64,000 bases of DNA from an uncultured Luminiphilus sp. GTDB taxonomy: Bacteria > Pseudomonadota > Gammaproteobacteria > Pseudomonadales > Halieaceae. The notes beneath the pieces are model-generated. The model did no database searches, was not told the DNA's origin, and saw only the letters and a program-made list of their open reading frames with translations. Below, one piece after another: positions 1 through 8,901 of the stretch. The stretch is taken from the NCBI GenBank assembly GCA_938084055.1, contig CALKDK010000009.1, positions 62,001 to 126,000 on the forward strand, given 5' to 3'. Numbering within the stretch: the stretch's first letter is position 1; each line of letters opens with the position of its first letter. The translations under genes and the position numbers were made by a program.

Positions 1-449
1 GGGCTGCTGTAGCCCCACCGGGGGAGAAAGGCAAAGTGCTGCTTAGGAGGATGCTCCAGAATTCCTTTGGTAGCCGCCCGCCAGGCCTCAGCATGGTCGC
101 GCTTCCATTGAGACCAACCCGCATCCCGAGCGGCCTGGGACGGCCAGAGCAGCACCCAGACGAGGTCAAAATCTGTGGTCTCAAATTCGGGCTTGAGAAT
201 GTTTGCTGTGATGACCTCGTAGTCACCGCCATCCACCCGCCGATTCCACTCGGTGGCAAGAACGCTGAGTTTGTCCTCAGTGAATCCAGCTTCCGTGGCG
301 TACCACAGGTACTCCAGCACCGGCTCAGCGCCTGCCGCTTTCGGCGCAGGCGCGGCCGGTCCGCTGCCGTCAGTGGCCCCAGTTTCGGATGCATGCAAAC
401 AACCAGCCATCAGGCACATCCATAGGGTGCTTGCCGGTCGCACTGTCAT
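1..449 (-). CDS. partial lipoprotein of unknown function (C-terminus beyond the left edge)
   Basis: An open frame begins at ATG 447-449 on the minus strand and runs off the window without a stop. The first 17 residues form a lipoprotein signal peptide ending in the lipobox L-M-A-G-C, with Leu at +2, so outer-membrane sorting is expected. A short Gly/Ala/Pro-rich linker follows, then a soluble segment containing LEYLWYATEAGF and VWVLLWPSQAARDAGW. I do not recognise the family; the aromatic-rich, roughly 100-residue repeat-free segment could be a small alpha/beta domain. It reads in the same direction as the flavoprotein gene upstream, 202 bp away. Confidence 0.7.
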   Translation of the reverse strand, partial: MTVRPASTLWMCLMAGCLHASETGATDGSGPAAPAPKAAGAEPVLEYLWYATEAGFTEDKLSVLATEWNRRVDGGDYEVITANILKPEFETTDFDLVWVLLWPSQAARDAGWSQWKRDHAEAWRAATKGILEHPPKQHFAFLPRWGYSS

Positions 450-651
450 TTCAAGGCGCCTGAATCAAAGGCGGTTTTTTTCGAGGTTCGATGTGCACGC
501 TGATCGAGCCCTGGGCACCCAGGCTCGGATGCGGCCCACCCATTTGGACGAACTATCGCGAGGCATTGGCTGGGTGCTGGTGCTGGGATCAATTGCCCAC
601 CGTCAGCCACTCCCGGTAAGGACAGCCCAATGTACGGGCGCCTGGCTGCCG

Positions 652-3108
652 TCAGCATTTGATCCGCTGCATGGTCGGGTCCAGCAGAGGCCGCAGGGAG
701 GCATCAGCGGGATAGCGCACCCCGGCGACGTCGATTTCCCACGTATCGCCGGCGATCTGGTCGGCGGTGATGGGTCCATCAGATTCGATAAAGCCCAGAC
801 CCACTGCGCCCCCGAGGGTAAAGCCATAAGCCCCCGCACGAATGTACCCGGCGGGCTGTCCGTTTCGATACACTGTCTCGGCGTGATGCAACAGAGGCTG
901 TGCGTCCTGAAGCCTGAATTGCAGCAATCGACGGTTGTAGCCACCCTCCTGCTTCTGCCGTGCCAATGCATCCTGACCCATAAATCCACCGGGCTTATCC
1001 AGTTTGACCGCAAAACCCAAGCCAGCCTCCAGAGGCGTGTCCATATTGTCGATATCGTGGCCGTAGTCCCGGTACCCCTTTTCCAGCCGCAGGCTGTTCA
1101 GCGCCTGCAGGCCAGCATGCCGCAGCCCGTGAGCAGCTCCCTGCTCAACGATCCGATCATAGACCTGTAGCGCGTGTTCAGTCGGAACGTAGAGCTCCCA
1201 GCCGAGCTCCCCAACGTAGGTTACACGAACCGCCAGCACCCGGGCGTAGTCAATCTCTATCTCGCGCGCGTGCAGGTAGGGAAAAGCCGCATTGGAAACG
1301 TCCGCTGTCGTCAGTGACGTGAGCAGCCCCCGGGCGCGGGGACCGTGAATATTTAACTGGGTGTAGGCCGAGGTGACGTCCGTCACAAAGGCATGGCAGT
1401 CATCGGGAAGATGACGCTCCAGCCACATCTTGACGTGGCCGTGGGCCGTATCCGAGCAGACCACCAAAAAACTATCCCTCGACAGCCGTGTCACCGTGAG
1501 ATCAGCCTCTATGCCGCCCGCAGCGTTGGTCCATGGCGTATAGACAATGCGCCCAGGCGGTACCGAAATATCGTTGCAACACAGCTGATTGAGTACGGAT
1601 TCTGCATCCCGTCCCTGAACCAGGAACTTCCCCATAAACGACATATCCATGAGCACCACGTGCTCGCGACAGGCCCTGTGTTCCGCCTCGTGATAGCCAA
1701 ACCAATTCTGCCTACCCCAGCTATATCGCTCCACGTCCGGAGTCTCTCCTGGCGGCGCGAACCAATCGGCTATTTCCCAGGCAGCACTCTCGACAAAATG
1801 GGCGCCCGCGTTTGCCAGTCGCTCATGAAGTACGGATCGTTTAACACCCCGGGCAGACCCCATCCCCAGGTTGGGGTAGTGTGGCTCATACATTTTCCCC
1901 AGAACCTCAACAACGCGATCACCAAGATAGCGCCGGTTGGCCTGGCAGGGATGAAAACGGTTTACGTTGATCCCGGTCACATCAACATCGGGCCGCCCAT
2001 CTACCATCCACTGGGCGAGGATGCGTCCAATACCGCCCCCCGAAAGAATGCCCAGGGAATTCATACCACAGGCCACAAAATAGTTACGAAGTTCTGGCGC
2101 CTCTCCCACGAGGGGCGAAAGGTCGGGTGTAAAACTCTCGGGCCCACAGAAAAATTTGCGTATGCCCAGGTCCCTTGCATCAGGTACCCGCTCGTAGGCA
2201 CGTTCCAAAAATGGAATCATGCGCTCCCAGTCCGGGTCTATTTCACCAAAGGCAAAACGGTCGGGAATCCCATCCAGATTCCAGGGTTTGGCAACGGGCT
2301 CGAACAGCCCAATCATCATGCCACCCACCTCTTCCCGGTAATACGCGTACCGGTCGGGATCCTCCAATACCGGCGCTGCGGCTGCCAGGCCCGGCATATC
2401 CTCGGTGATTAAATAATAGTGCTCGGCAGCCTGTAAGGGCAGGCTTACCCCCGCCAAAGTACCAATCTGCCGGGCCCACATGCCCGCGCAATTAACAACA
2501 TAGTCTGCTGTCAACCTGCCCCGATCGGTGACCACACCAGCAACCCGACCCGAGTCAGTCAGGATGTCGGTAACCGCAATGCCCTCGACAATCGTTGCCC
2601 CACCCAGGCGGGCACCCTTGGCCAGGGACATGGTGACATCGACAGGATTGGCGCGACCGTCCTCAGCGGTGTAAAAGGCCGCAATAACGTCATCCAGATT
2701 TGCACTTGGCCAATAGTTTTGCGCCTCCTCCACGCTGATCTCACGGCAATCGATGCCAAAGTTCCGCATGAAAGCTGCCGATCTGCGCATCTCTTCCAGT
2801 CGCTCTTCGTCACAGGCTACCTGGAGATAGCCAATCGATTTGAAGCCGGTTGCCAGACCCGTTTCATCTTCGAGTCGACTGTAAAGGTCACGACTGTAGG
2901 TGAAAATATCAGCACTGGTTTCATCGGTTAATAGGCCTGAAACGATCAGCCCGGCGGCGTGCCAGGTTGTGCCGCTGGTCAGCTGATCCTTTTCCAATAC
3001 CCAGACATCACGCCAGCCTTTTTTCGTCAGGTGATAGGCGACACTGCATCCAATGACACCGCCACCGACGATAACAACCTTGGCATGCTTGGGTAGTTCA
3101 ATCGTCAT
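652..3108 (-). CDS. FAD-dependent dimethylglycine/sarcosine dehydrogenase-like oxidoreductase with GcvT domain
   Basis: The 818-aa protein has the dimethylglycine dehydrogenase layout. A DAO flavin domain (about residues 8-365) starts with the dinucleotide motif VIVGGGVIGCSVAYHL. An FAO_M linker follows (about 370-425), then a GcvT-type aminomethyltransferase domain with its C-terminal barrel (about 430-810). SGTTWHAAGL near residue 45 contains the His that carries covalent FAD in the family. Such enzymes oxidise N-methyl groups of dimethylglycine or sarcosine-like amines and pass the C1 unit to tetrahydrofolate. Length is close to the mitochondrial enzyme. No glycine betaine genes lie beside it, so the exact substrate is open. 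Confidence 0.88.
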   Translation of the reverse strand: MTIELPKHAKVVIVGGGVIGCSVAYHLTKKGWRDVWVLEKDQLTSGTTWHAAGLIVSGLLTDETSADIFTYSRDLYSRLEDETGLATGFKSIGYLQVACDEERLEEMRRSAAFMRNFGIDCREISVEEAQNYWPSANLDDVIAAFYTAEDGRANPVDVTMSLAKGARLGGATIVEGIAVTDILTDSGRVAGVVTDRGRLTADYVVNCAGMWARQIGTLAGVSLPLQAAEHYYLITEDMPGLAAAAPVLEDPDRYAYYREEVGGMMIGLFEPVAKPWNLDGIPDRFAFGEIDPDWERMIPFLERAYERVPDARDLGIRKFFCGPESFTPDLSPLVGEAPELRNYFVACGMNSLGILSGGGIGRILAQWMVDGRPDVDVTGINVNRFHPCQANRRYLGDRVVEVLGKMYEPHYPNLGMGSARGVKRSVLHERLANAGAHFVESAAWEIADWFAPPGETPDVERYSWGRQNWFGYHEAEHRACREHVVLMDMSFMGKFLVQGRDAESVLNQLCCNDISVPPGRIVYTPWTNAAGGIEADLTVTRLSRDSFLVVCSDTAHGHVKMWLERHLPDDCHAFVTDVTSAYTQLNIHGPRARGLLTSLTTADVSNAAFPYLHAREIEIDYARVLAVRVTYVGELGWELYVPTEHALQVYDRIVEQGAAHGLRHAGLQALNSLRLEKGYRDYGHDIDNMDTPLEAGLGFAVKLDKPGGFMGQDALARQKQEGGYNRRLLQFRLQDAQPLLHHAETVYRNGQPAGYIRAGAYGFTLGGAVGLGFIESDGPITADQIAGDTWEIDVAGVRYPADASLRPLLDPTMQRIKC

Positions 3109-3447
3109 GTCACCGCCCCTCGCATCGAAAATCTTACATCGCCCTGTTGACCCGCGAGCTCACGGGCAGGTGCTGTTAGGCACGGCGCTGTTGTGCACCA
3201 GCCATCCCTTCACAGTAGCACCTCTCGCCGCAGAGGTTGGTCGTGGGCCTGACGCAAAAAATGCGTGATGGCCAGGCGCGGGTACAGTCCCTCCCCCGGC
3301 CAACTCCACACCGGCCCGCTCAGCACGATTGCCTGGGGCCAGCGTCTTCTGCCGACCGTTACTCCACCGGAGATCGGGGCGCAGCTCACCCGGGGGTCCG
3401 GTCTGATCACCCGGCCCAACGCTCGGGGAGTAGGTGCAAACTCCACG
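3109..3447. other. gene-poor interval upstream of the flavoprotein gene
   Basis: This 339-bp interval separates the flavoprotein start from the stop of the small lipoprotein, both on the minus strand. Short open frames occur on both strands, but they lack recognisable domains, signal peptides or convincing ribosome binding sites. It probably holds the flavoprotein promoter. Short GC-rich inverted repeats (for example around 3152-3168) have no T tract, so I do not call a terminator. Confidence 0.5.
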
Positions 3448-3639
3448 CTATTTTTCCCGGCAGCTGACTTTCCAAACCGAGCCGTCACCGTTCATGTGCG
3501 GCTGGCAGCGCTGAGCCGCGGGTTTGTTGCCGCTGGCAGTACTGGATCTGTCCGCGGTGGTGCTGTTCGTGGCGCAGCCATAAATGGCCAGGGTGAACAC
3601 CAGCAAAGCGATATTTTTTAACCAGAATCTGGGCGTCAT
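3448..3639 (-). CDS. small (63-aa) lipoprotein of unknown function
   Basis: ATG 3637-3639 opens a 63-aa frame with a charged n-region, a hydrophobic core and the lipobox A-I-Y-G-C (Cys22; Ala at +2). A Ser/Thr-rich linker follows, then a short tail with two cysteines ending in WKVSCREK, which could form a disulphide. The frame is open further upstream, but that extension is not protein-like and would bury the signal peptide, so this start is preferred even though no good Shine-Dalgarno is visible. Function unknown. It lies downstream of the PepSY/cytochrome b561 pair on the same strand. Confidence 0.6.
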   Translation of the reverse strand: MTPRFWLKNIALLVFTLAIYGCATNSTTADRSSTASGNKPAAQRCQPHMNGDGSVWKVSCREK

Positions 3640-3752
3640 GTCGAAATCATGGTTGGCTGAAGGAGGAAAATCAATTGCGCAAAAGCGCCGGGCAGGCGGC
3701 CCACGCTGCATACCAACAAGCGTGCCGCCCGCGCGATGGGCAGTGGCAGCTG

Positions 3753-4241
3753 CTAACCAAACCACATTCTTCGGACCAAGGGAACGCCATGACGAATCTG
3801 GATGAACAGTACGGCAAAAATGTGAACCCCCGCTGCGGCCATGAGGCCATGACCCAACCATTCATGGGTATCCTGCAACCACTCCTCCCCCCAAAAAGCA
3901 TCGAGATCCTGCATCCAGCCCGTGAGCGCGAGGGCTGCCGCCAATGTCATCATGACGACAATCATCCAACTACCAGCGACACTGTAGCCATCTTGGCTTT
4001 GGTAATGACCACCCAACTCCCGCAACTCGGCAAACAGCGCGCTGGGTTGGAAGCGGAATCTCCCCGACCCCGCACCGGGCGCTTGCAAAAGCCCCCATGC
4101 CAGTCGCAAAATCACCAGGACACCAATACCCCAGCCCACCCACTCGTGGAGGTCGCCACCCGCTTCAAAAAGCCAATAGTTGCCAACGACACCCAGTGCA
4201 AAGAAGAGATGAAAGCTGCGCTCAAAAAGGCCGCGCCTCAA
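3753..4241 (-). CDS. cytochrome b561 family membrane protein
   Basis: This 162-aa protein has four hydrophobic helices and paired histidines typical of di-haem cytochrome b561 / Ni-Fe hydrogenase b-type subunits (RSFHLFFALGV, LHEWVGWGIG, QDTHEWLGHGL and AAGVHIFAVLF). It would carry electrons across or within the inner membrane. The likely start is TTG at 4241, six bases after the PepSY gene's stop, with a Shine-Dalgarno-like AGAGGTGG inside the end of that gene, so translation is probably coupled. The soluble electron donor or acceptor is not identifiable here. Confidence 0.85.
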   Translation of the reverse strand: MRRGLFERSFHLFFALGVVGNYWLFEAGGDLHEWVGWGIGVLVILRLAWGLLQAPGAGSGRFRFQPSALFAELRELGGHYQSQDGYSVAGSWMIVVMMTLAAALALTGWMQDLDAFWGEEWLQDTHEWLGHGLMAAAGVHIFAVLFIQIRHGVPLVRRMWFG

Positions 4242-4246
4242 TGGCT

Positions 4247-4522
4247 TTAATCCACCTCTTTTTTGACGATCTCTCCGGTCGCCATTTCAAAATAGACTTC
4301 CACGCGCTGCTGCTCACCCGAATCATTGGTTTCCCAGCCATAAATCTCGTAGCAGTTGTCATCAACCTTGAAGGTCTTGATGGCAAAACCGTAGTCATTG
4401 ACAATTTTTTTTTGCAGGTCAAGAACTGTCATTCGCTCGTCTGGCGAAATGTCAGGGCAATCTGCACCGGCCCACGCCAGGGTTGAACCCAATAGCAGCA
4501 CCCCAATAAACATCCCACGCAT
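4247..4522 (-). CDS. periplasmic PepSY-domain protein
   Basis: The 91-aa product has a signal peptide (MRGMFIGVLLLGSTLAWAGA) followed by one PepSY-like domain: a helix with SPDERMTVLDLQKKI, then strands with the YEIYGWETND and VEVYFEMATGEIVKKE pattern. The frame is open upstream, but ATG 4520-4522 has AGAGGTAG at a good distance and begins a proper signal sequence. Small PepSY proteins are often encoded beside b561 cytochromes, as here, and may modulate or contact the cytochrome on the periplasmic face. That partnership is inferred from context. Confidence 0.8.
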   Translation of the reverse strand: MRGMFIGVLLLGSTLAWAGADCPDISPDERMTVLDLQKKIVNDYGFAIKTFKVDDNCYEIYGWETNDSGEQQRVEVYFEMATGEIVKKEVD

Positions 4523-4840
4523 TTTGACTACCTCTTTAAGCTTTGAATTTAGTATTACTGTCCTCAGGGCATTCTGCCTGTGGTGCCACATGTTAACCCA
4601 CGCGTTTTGGGGTGGGTCTAATTTATCGTCAAAGAACCGTAAGTTCATCAGTGCCCGGGGAAGTGCGCTGTACGCCTGCCACAATACGCGGCATGAACTG
4701 ATCAGCCAGATTGATCCCAGATTGCTGATTCTCCGCGCAGAACCGGAACAAGCCAATTGCGGGGTCGCACAGGACGAGAGTTGCATTGAGGGGAAAAGTC
4801 CACCACGCTGAGTGGCGATTAACAATACGGTAACCAAGAC
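4523..4840. promoter_or_regulatory. divergent intergenic region between the PepSY and lipoprotein hydrolase genes
   Basis: These 318 bp lie between oppositely directed genes and must contain both promoters. The stretch is visibly more AT-rich than the coding DNA. No site is strong enough to assign: on the minus strand a TTGACG (around 4634) lacks a good -10 at standard spacing. No RNA gene or open frame of interest was seen. Confidence 0.4.
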
Positions 4841-6361
4841 ATGCAAACGCTGCGCTGCATGCTACTGTTCATGGCCCTCTGCTCAGCCCTACTCACCGCG
4901 GGCTGTGGGGGTGGCGGTTCAGGTGCCGACAGGACCCCGCCCGAGCCGCAACCCGAGCCTGAACCCGAGTACCTGACCGTCGTGGCGCCGTCTGTCGAAG
5001 CACCGCCCGATGTGGGGGATCTTGTCCTGATCAGCACTTTTTTTAATTTCACGGAGGTGGATTTTGTTCAGGAGGAGTTTTTCCTGTCGGGCTCAGCAAG
5101 TGCGTTTACCAATCTCAGTGCGCTGGAACGCGACGGGCGGTGGGAGGCCGAGCCCGCTGAGACGGCAGATTACAAAACACGTGTGGTTGTCTACCGACCT
5201 GCAGAAGCGGCGGATTTCAGCGGCACTGTAATCACCGAGTGGCTCAACGTAACACAGGGATTTGATGTGCCTGTTGGTTGGGGCGTAGGGCACGTCGAAG
5301 CACTCCGTAAAGGGCACGCCTGGGTCAGCGTGTCGGCGCAGCTCGTGGGTATAGAGGGCGCGGACAATGCGCCACTGCCCCTCGCTCTGAAAGTGGCCGA
5401 TCCAGAGCGATACCAAACGCTGGACCATCCGGGCGACGCGTTTTCCTACGATATTTTCACCCAGGTGTCGGCGGCCATTCGTGACACCAGCGAGGACGGT
5501 ATTCTGGGCGGCTTGACGGCCGAGGTCCTGATAGCGGGCGGCGAATCCCAGTCTGCCTCGCGCTTACTGAGCTATATAAATGCAGTCCAGCCGCTGTACG
5601 GCGCCTACGATGCCTTCTTGATCGACAGCCGCTACGACAGCAGTCAACCGCTCTCCCAGGAGCCTCAAACCGAAATACCGGCTCCCGAGGCAGTCACCTT
5701 CCGGGATGACCTGCCTTTCCCGGTGATAAACCTCCAGGCAGAGACAGACGTTATACCGCTGGGTGCCATCGATGAGCGGCAACCCGATAGCGACTATTTT
5801 CGACTTTGGGAAGTGGCGGGCATCGCACACAGCGACAATTACCAGCTGGTCAGCGGCCGCAATGATGTAGGTACAGGTGCTGAATTTGCTGTGGTGGTAG
5901 AAAACACATCGATTCTTGGATTTTTCGAGTGTGACAAACCGATCAATTCCGGTGCGTATCCCTGGGTCTACATGGCGGCAATGGACGCACTGGACCGCTG
6001 GGTTCGAGACGGCATTGCCGCGAGCGAGGCACAGCGCCTGGACGTGCTGGACGACAATTCGGACTACGTTTACGACGACTATGGCAACGTTAAAGGCGGC
6101 TTGCGAACCCCCTACGTGGATGCACCGGCAGCCCGATTGTCAGGCGCCCTGAATGAGGGGGGGCCGGGCTGCCGACTGGCGGGCTCGACTGAATTGTTTG
6201 ACGCCGCCACGATGGCCGCCCTGTATACCGACCGTCAGGGTTACATTGACGCAGTGAGTGAGGCGACCGATACAGCCGTCAACAATGGGTTCCTCCTCGA
6301 ACCCGATGCCGAACGGATCCGGGCGGCCGCATCGTTACAGTGGGATGCGTTGACACCCTGA
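4841..6361 (+). CDS. lipoprotein with alpha/beta-hydrolase domain
   Basis: The 506-aa protein begins with a lipoprotein signal peptide (lipobox L-T-A-G-C, Cys22), then a glycine cluster and a Pro-Glu spacer (alternating PEP motifs), which probably lifts the catalytic domain from the membrane. The body resembles the alpha/beta hydrolase domain family of about 450 residues. AGGESQSASRL near residue 229 carries the G-x-S-x-S nucleophile elbow, and AGIAHSDNY near 328 could supply the His. Substrate unknown; esterase activity on an extracytoplasmic ester is the family expectation. Divergent from the PepSY gene. Confidence 0.8.
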   Translation: MQTLRCMLLFMALCSALLTAGCGGGGSGADRTPPEPQPEPEPEYLTVVAPSVEAPPDVGDLVLISTFFNFTEVDFVQEEFFLSGSASAFTNLSALERDGRWEAEPAETADYKTRVVVYRPAEAADFSGTVITEWLNVTQGFDVPVGWGVGHVEALRKGHAWVSVSAQLVGIEGADNAPLPLALKVADPERYQTLDHPGDAFSYDIFTQVSAAIRDTSEDGILGGLTAEVLIAGGESQSASRLLSYINAVQPLYGAYDAFLIDSRYDSSQPLSQEPQTEIPAPEAVTFRDDLPFPVINLQAETDVIPLGAIDERQPDSDYFRLWEVAGIAHSDNYQLVSGRNDVGTGAEFAVVVENTSILGFFECDKPINSGAYPWVYMAAMDALDRWVRDGIAASEAQRLDVLDDNSDYVYDDYGNVKGGLRTPYVDAPAARLSGALNEGGPGCRLAGSTELFDAATMAALYTDRQGYIDAVSEATDTAVNNGFLLEPDAERIRAAASLQWDALTP

Positions 6362-6515
6362 CCGAACCGGTGAATGGTGACCCGATTAAGCATAGAATTG
6401 GACAACGATGAAAGAGCGCAAAAATCCGCTGCCGGCGTGACTGACAGAAAAATACAACATGGTTATGCTAGCCGCGCAGTGCAAATATCAAAAGCTTGGA
6501 AGCGTATAGGCCTCT

Positions 6516-8036
6516 ATGGATAGCAAACTACCAATCGTCAGGGGACTCCAGTCCTTGTCGCCTGAGGAGGCCATCGAGGCCATAAATGCCCTGCCATTTG
6601 CCTACTATCGCGCCAGCCTCGATGGTCGGGTTCTCGCAGCCAGCTCCGCAATGATCGAGATTTTTGGCTACGACAGCATAGATGACATCATTGGCGTAGA
6701 AATCAGCAGCTGTTACGTCGAGCCCGACGGCAGGGCGCGTTTTTTGGCGGCGCTTGCTGAAGGCAATGGGATTGTCGATGACTTTCAGGCTGAAATGCTC
6801 GGTCCGCGCGGCAAGTTCTGGGTATCCACAGCGGCTCGACTTGTCCTAGATGGTGCGGGCACTCCAATTGCCCTGGAAGGCCTGACCCGGGATATCACAG
6901 AACAGCGCAACGTATTTGACGAATTGGGTCGTGGTGCGGCCCTTTTTCAGGCCTTCGCGCAGGGTGCCGATATCGGTGTGGGCATATCCACCGGCTCCGG
7001 AAAGGAGATTTTTCTTAATGACAAACTCTGTGAGCTGTTGGCTCTGGAGCCGGATCCGTCCAAGTCGATTCTCGAGAGAATGAGCCCCGAGTTACAGACG
7101 CTGTCCAGGGACGCCCGCATCGCGGTATTGAAGGGAGCACCAGCTTTTCACCAGGAGTTACTCATCCCTGTCGGTGGCAAAAAGGTTTGGCGGCGCTACT
7201 CTCTTTTCCCCATGCACACCACCCACTCCGATGAGCCTTATTTTTGCTCAACGGTTCAGGATATCGATGCACAGAAGGCCCAGCAGGTACAACTAATACA
7301 GTCATCCAAGCTGGCCTCAATAGGGGAACTGGCTGCGGGAATCGCGCATGAAATCAATCAGCCACTCAATGTGATTCGTCTGGCGACAATGAATCTGCGC
7401 AATTATTTGCAGAAAAAATCAGTCCTGGATAGTAAGTCCGGTGACACGCTGGAAAAGATAAACCAACAGGTGGAGCGGGCCGCCAACATCGTACGGCAGC
7501 TTTTGCTCTACGGCCGGGAGGCTGGCGACAAGGAAAATTACTGCGACCCGGTCGCCGCTGTAGAAAATGCTGAGCAGATGGTACGGCAAACGCTCAAAGT
7601 TGAGGATATTGCCCTTGCTATTGAAACCTCCGATCAATCACTCGCTGTTCCCTGCAACCTTATCAAGCTCGAACAGGTACTGATGAACCTGATTGGCAAT
7701 GCAAAAGATGCCATTCTGGAGCAGCGTCGAATTCTTGGAGATTCGAGCTATCGGGGCACGGTTACTGTGACTTTGAAGGCCCGGACAGAGCACATCGAAA
7801 TTACGGTTGAAGATAATGGAGTGGGAGTCCCCGATGACATGCGGGACACCGTGATGGAACCTTTTGTTACCACCAAACCCGTGGGTTCCGGTACCGGGCT
7901 GGGCCTATCAGTCAGCCATGGCATTATCACCTCCGCCGGCGGCACCATGCAGTTTATCGATCAAGCTCAGGGCGCCTGCGCTAAGATAGTTATGCCCCTG
8001 ATAGCCTCGGGAGACGTAACTGAGGTAAATGGCTAG
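6516..8036 (+). CDS. PAS-domain sensor histidine kinase (orphan)
   Basis: The 506-aa kinase has a PAS domain at about residues 20-130, a second PAS-like module at about 140-255, and a transmitter. The H-box AAGIAHEINQPLNVIRL places the phosphoacceptor at His278. The N-box is EQVLMNLIGNAKDAI, G1 is VEDNGVGVP, and the G2 loop is GSGTGLGLSVSHGI. No transmembrane helix is visible, so it should be a cytoplasmic sensor. The NQPLN signature places it with HisKA kinases related to NtrB/DctB. No response regulator gene is adjacent, so the partner must be encoded elsewhere. Confidence 0.92.
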   Translation: MDSKLPIVRGLQSLSPEEAIEAINALPFAYYRASLDGRVLAASSAMIEIFGYDSIDDIIGVEISSCYVEPDGRARFLAALAEGNGIVDDFQAEMLGPRGKFWVSTAARLVLDGAGTPIALEGLTRDITEQRNVFDELGRGAALFQAFAQGADIGVGISTGSGKEIFLNDKLCELLALEPDPSKSILERMSPELQTLSRDARIAVLKGAPAFHQELLIPVGGKKVWRRYSLFPMHTTHSDEPYFCSTVQDIDAQKAQQVQLIQSSKLASIGELAAGIAHEINQPLNVIRLATMNLRNYLQKKSVLDSKSGDTLEKINQQVERAANIVRQLLLYGREAGDKENYCDPVAAVENAEQMVRQTLKVEDIALAIETSDQSLAVPCNLIKLEQVLMNLIGNAKDAILEQRRILGDSSYRGTVTVTLKARTEHIEITVEDNGVGVPDDMRDTVMEPFVTTKPVGSGTGLGLSVSHGIITSAGGTMQFIDQAQGACAKIVMPLIASGDVTEVNG

Positions 8037-8145
8037 AGATTTTGTCCGTATTCAGGGCGCTGCGGGGAGAATCTCGAATCATAGCCAACAGAAACTCCTG
8101 TTTTTGCCGGGAAAGTAGCCGGGGGTATGGGGGGGTTAGCGGTAG

Positions 8146-8157
8146 AGTCCGCGGACT
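8146..8157. repeat. 12-bp perfect palindrome in the intergenic region
   Basis: AGTCCGCGGACT reads the same on both strands. It sits just after a G-rich run (8114-8136) in the 205-bp gap between the histidine kinase gene and the next small gene. It could be an operator for a dimeric regulator or a short RNA hairpin; nothing in the sequence decides. Confidence 0.3.
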
Positions 8158-8241
8158 GTATCTGCTCACGGGCACAGCGGCCTGAGCACCCTGACGGCAA
8201 ACGGTCTGCGGAAGCGTCCGCCTAAACAATGAGGTAGCGGC

Positions 8242-8676
8242 ATGTCACAACCCTACGGTCCAGCAGCTCTCCTTGGCATCCTGATTGGGGGCGCGATCCT
8301 GCTCGATGATCATCTGGGCCCGGGAGCGGGCCATGCTCATGGAAGCCGCGTCGTCGAACTCAAGAGCAACGCCACTGACCCCGCGACCCCGAACGTCACA
8401 ATCGGGGAGACTGCTTCGCTGCAACGCCATAAAATTGTTATGGCAGTAAATACAGAAGATGCCAGCGCTACGGGGCGCACGGTGGAGATCAACGTGACTG
8501 CAGAGGGCGATGAGGGAATCGCCCAACTTCCCGACGCGATAGGTAAGGCAATCGACACGGCGGAGTCGGAAGGCCGCCACGTCACAAAGGAGGACCTGGA
8601 ATCTGCTATTGAAAACGCCCTGGACGGGGACGCAGAGCACAACATCACCGTCATTATTGACGGGGAAACACGGTAG
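8242..8676 (+). CDS. small hypothetical protein with N-terminal membrane segment
   Basis: The 144-aa product starts with a hydrophobic stretch (GPAALLGILIGGAILL, residues 6-21) that could be a signal anchor. An HLGPGAGHAHG segment follows, then an acidic soluble region rich in charged helices (LPDAIGKAIDTAESEG, TKEDLESAIENAL) and a final ITVIIDGETR strand. No known family recognised. ATG 8242 follows GAGGTAGCGGC, a plausible ribosome binding site. It is followed by a 225-bp gap with a terminator before the dehydrogenase gene, so it is probably monocistronic. Confidence 0.6.
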   Translation: MSQPYGPAALLGILIGGAILLDDHLGPGAGHAHGSRVVELKSNATDPATPNVTIGETASLQRHKIVMAVNTEDASATGRTVEINVTAEGDEGIAQLPDAIGKAIDTAESEGRHVTKEDLESAIENALDGDAEHNITVIIDGETR

Positions 8677-8843
8677 CTCTGCCGCAGAATCGAGTCTTGC
8701 GGCATGATCCCGACCCTGCGTATCGCGCCCAGATCGCTGACCGGCCTACCCGCTTGCAAGTGGGACATCACGGCTGCGGTGCACGGTCGCCCTACGGTCC
8801 TGATTACAGCGTATCGCACAGTAATTGGGCTCGAGTCCCGAAA

Positions 8844-8867
8844 CGGTGCGTGGCACCGAGTTTTTTT
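8844..8867 (+). terminator. rho-independent terminator
   Basis: A six-base-pair stem, CGGTGC / GCACCG, around a GTG loop is followed by AG and seven T residues. This is a compact intrinsic terminator on the plus strand. It lies 168 bp after the small hypothetical gene and 35 bp before the dehydrogenase start, so it ends either that gene's transcript or a short RNA from the intergenic region. Confidence 0.7.
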
Positions 8868-8901
8868 GATACACACCAATTAAATCCCCAGGAGAAATCG
8901 T

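Noticed and set aside
451-481. Five-base-pair hairpin followed by seven T residues on the plus strand
   Set aside because: It would terminate plus-strand transcription, but no plus-strand gene precedes it, and the genes around it are on the minus strand. The stem is short.
253-1170. Long open frame on the plus strand opposite the flavoprotein gene
   Set aside because: It overlaps strong minus-strand coding sequence, has no domain or ribosome binding site, and its composition is that of an antisense frame. The same holds for 1393-2412 (+), 38788-39837 (-), 10519-11427 (-) and 55738-57036 (-).
3265-3621. 118-codon plus-strand frame in the gene-poor interval
   Set aside because: It runs antisense to the small lipoprotein, which has a proper lipobox, and has no recognisable protein features.
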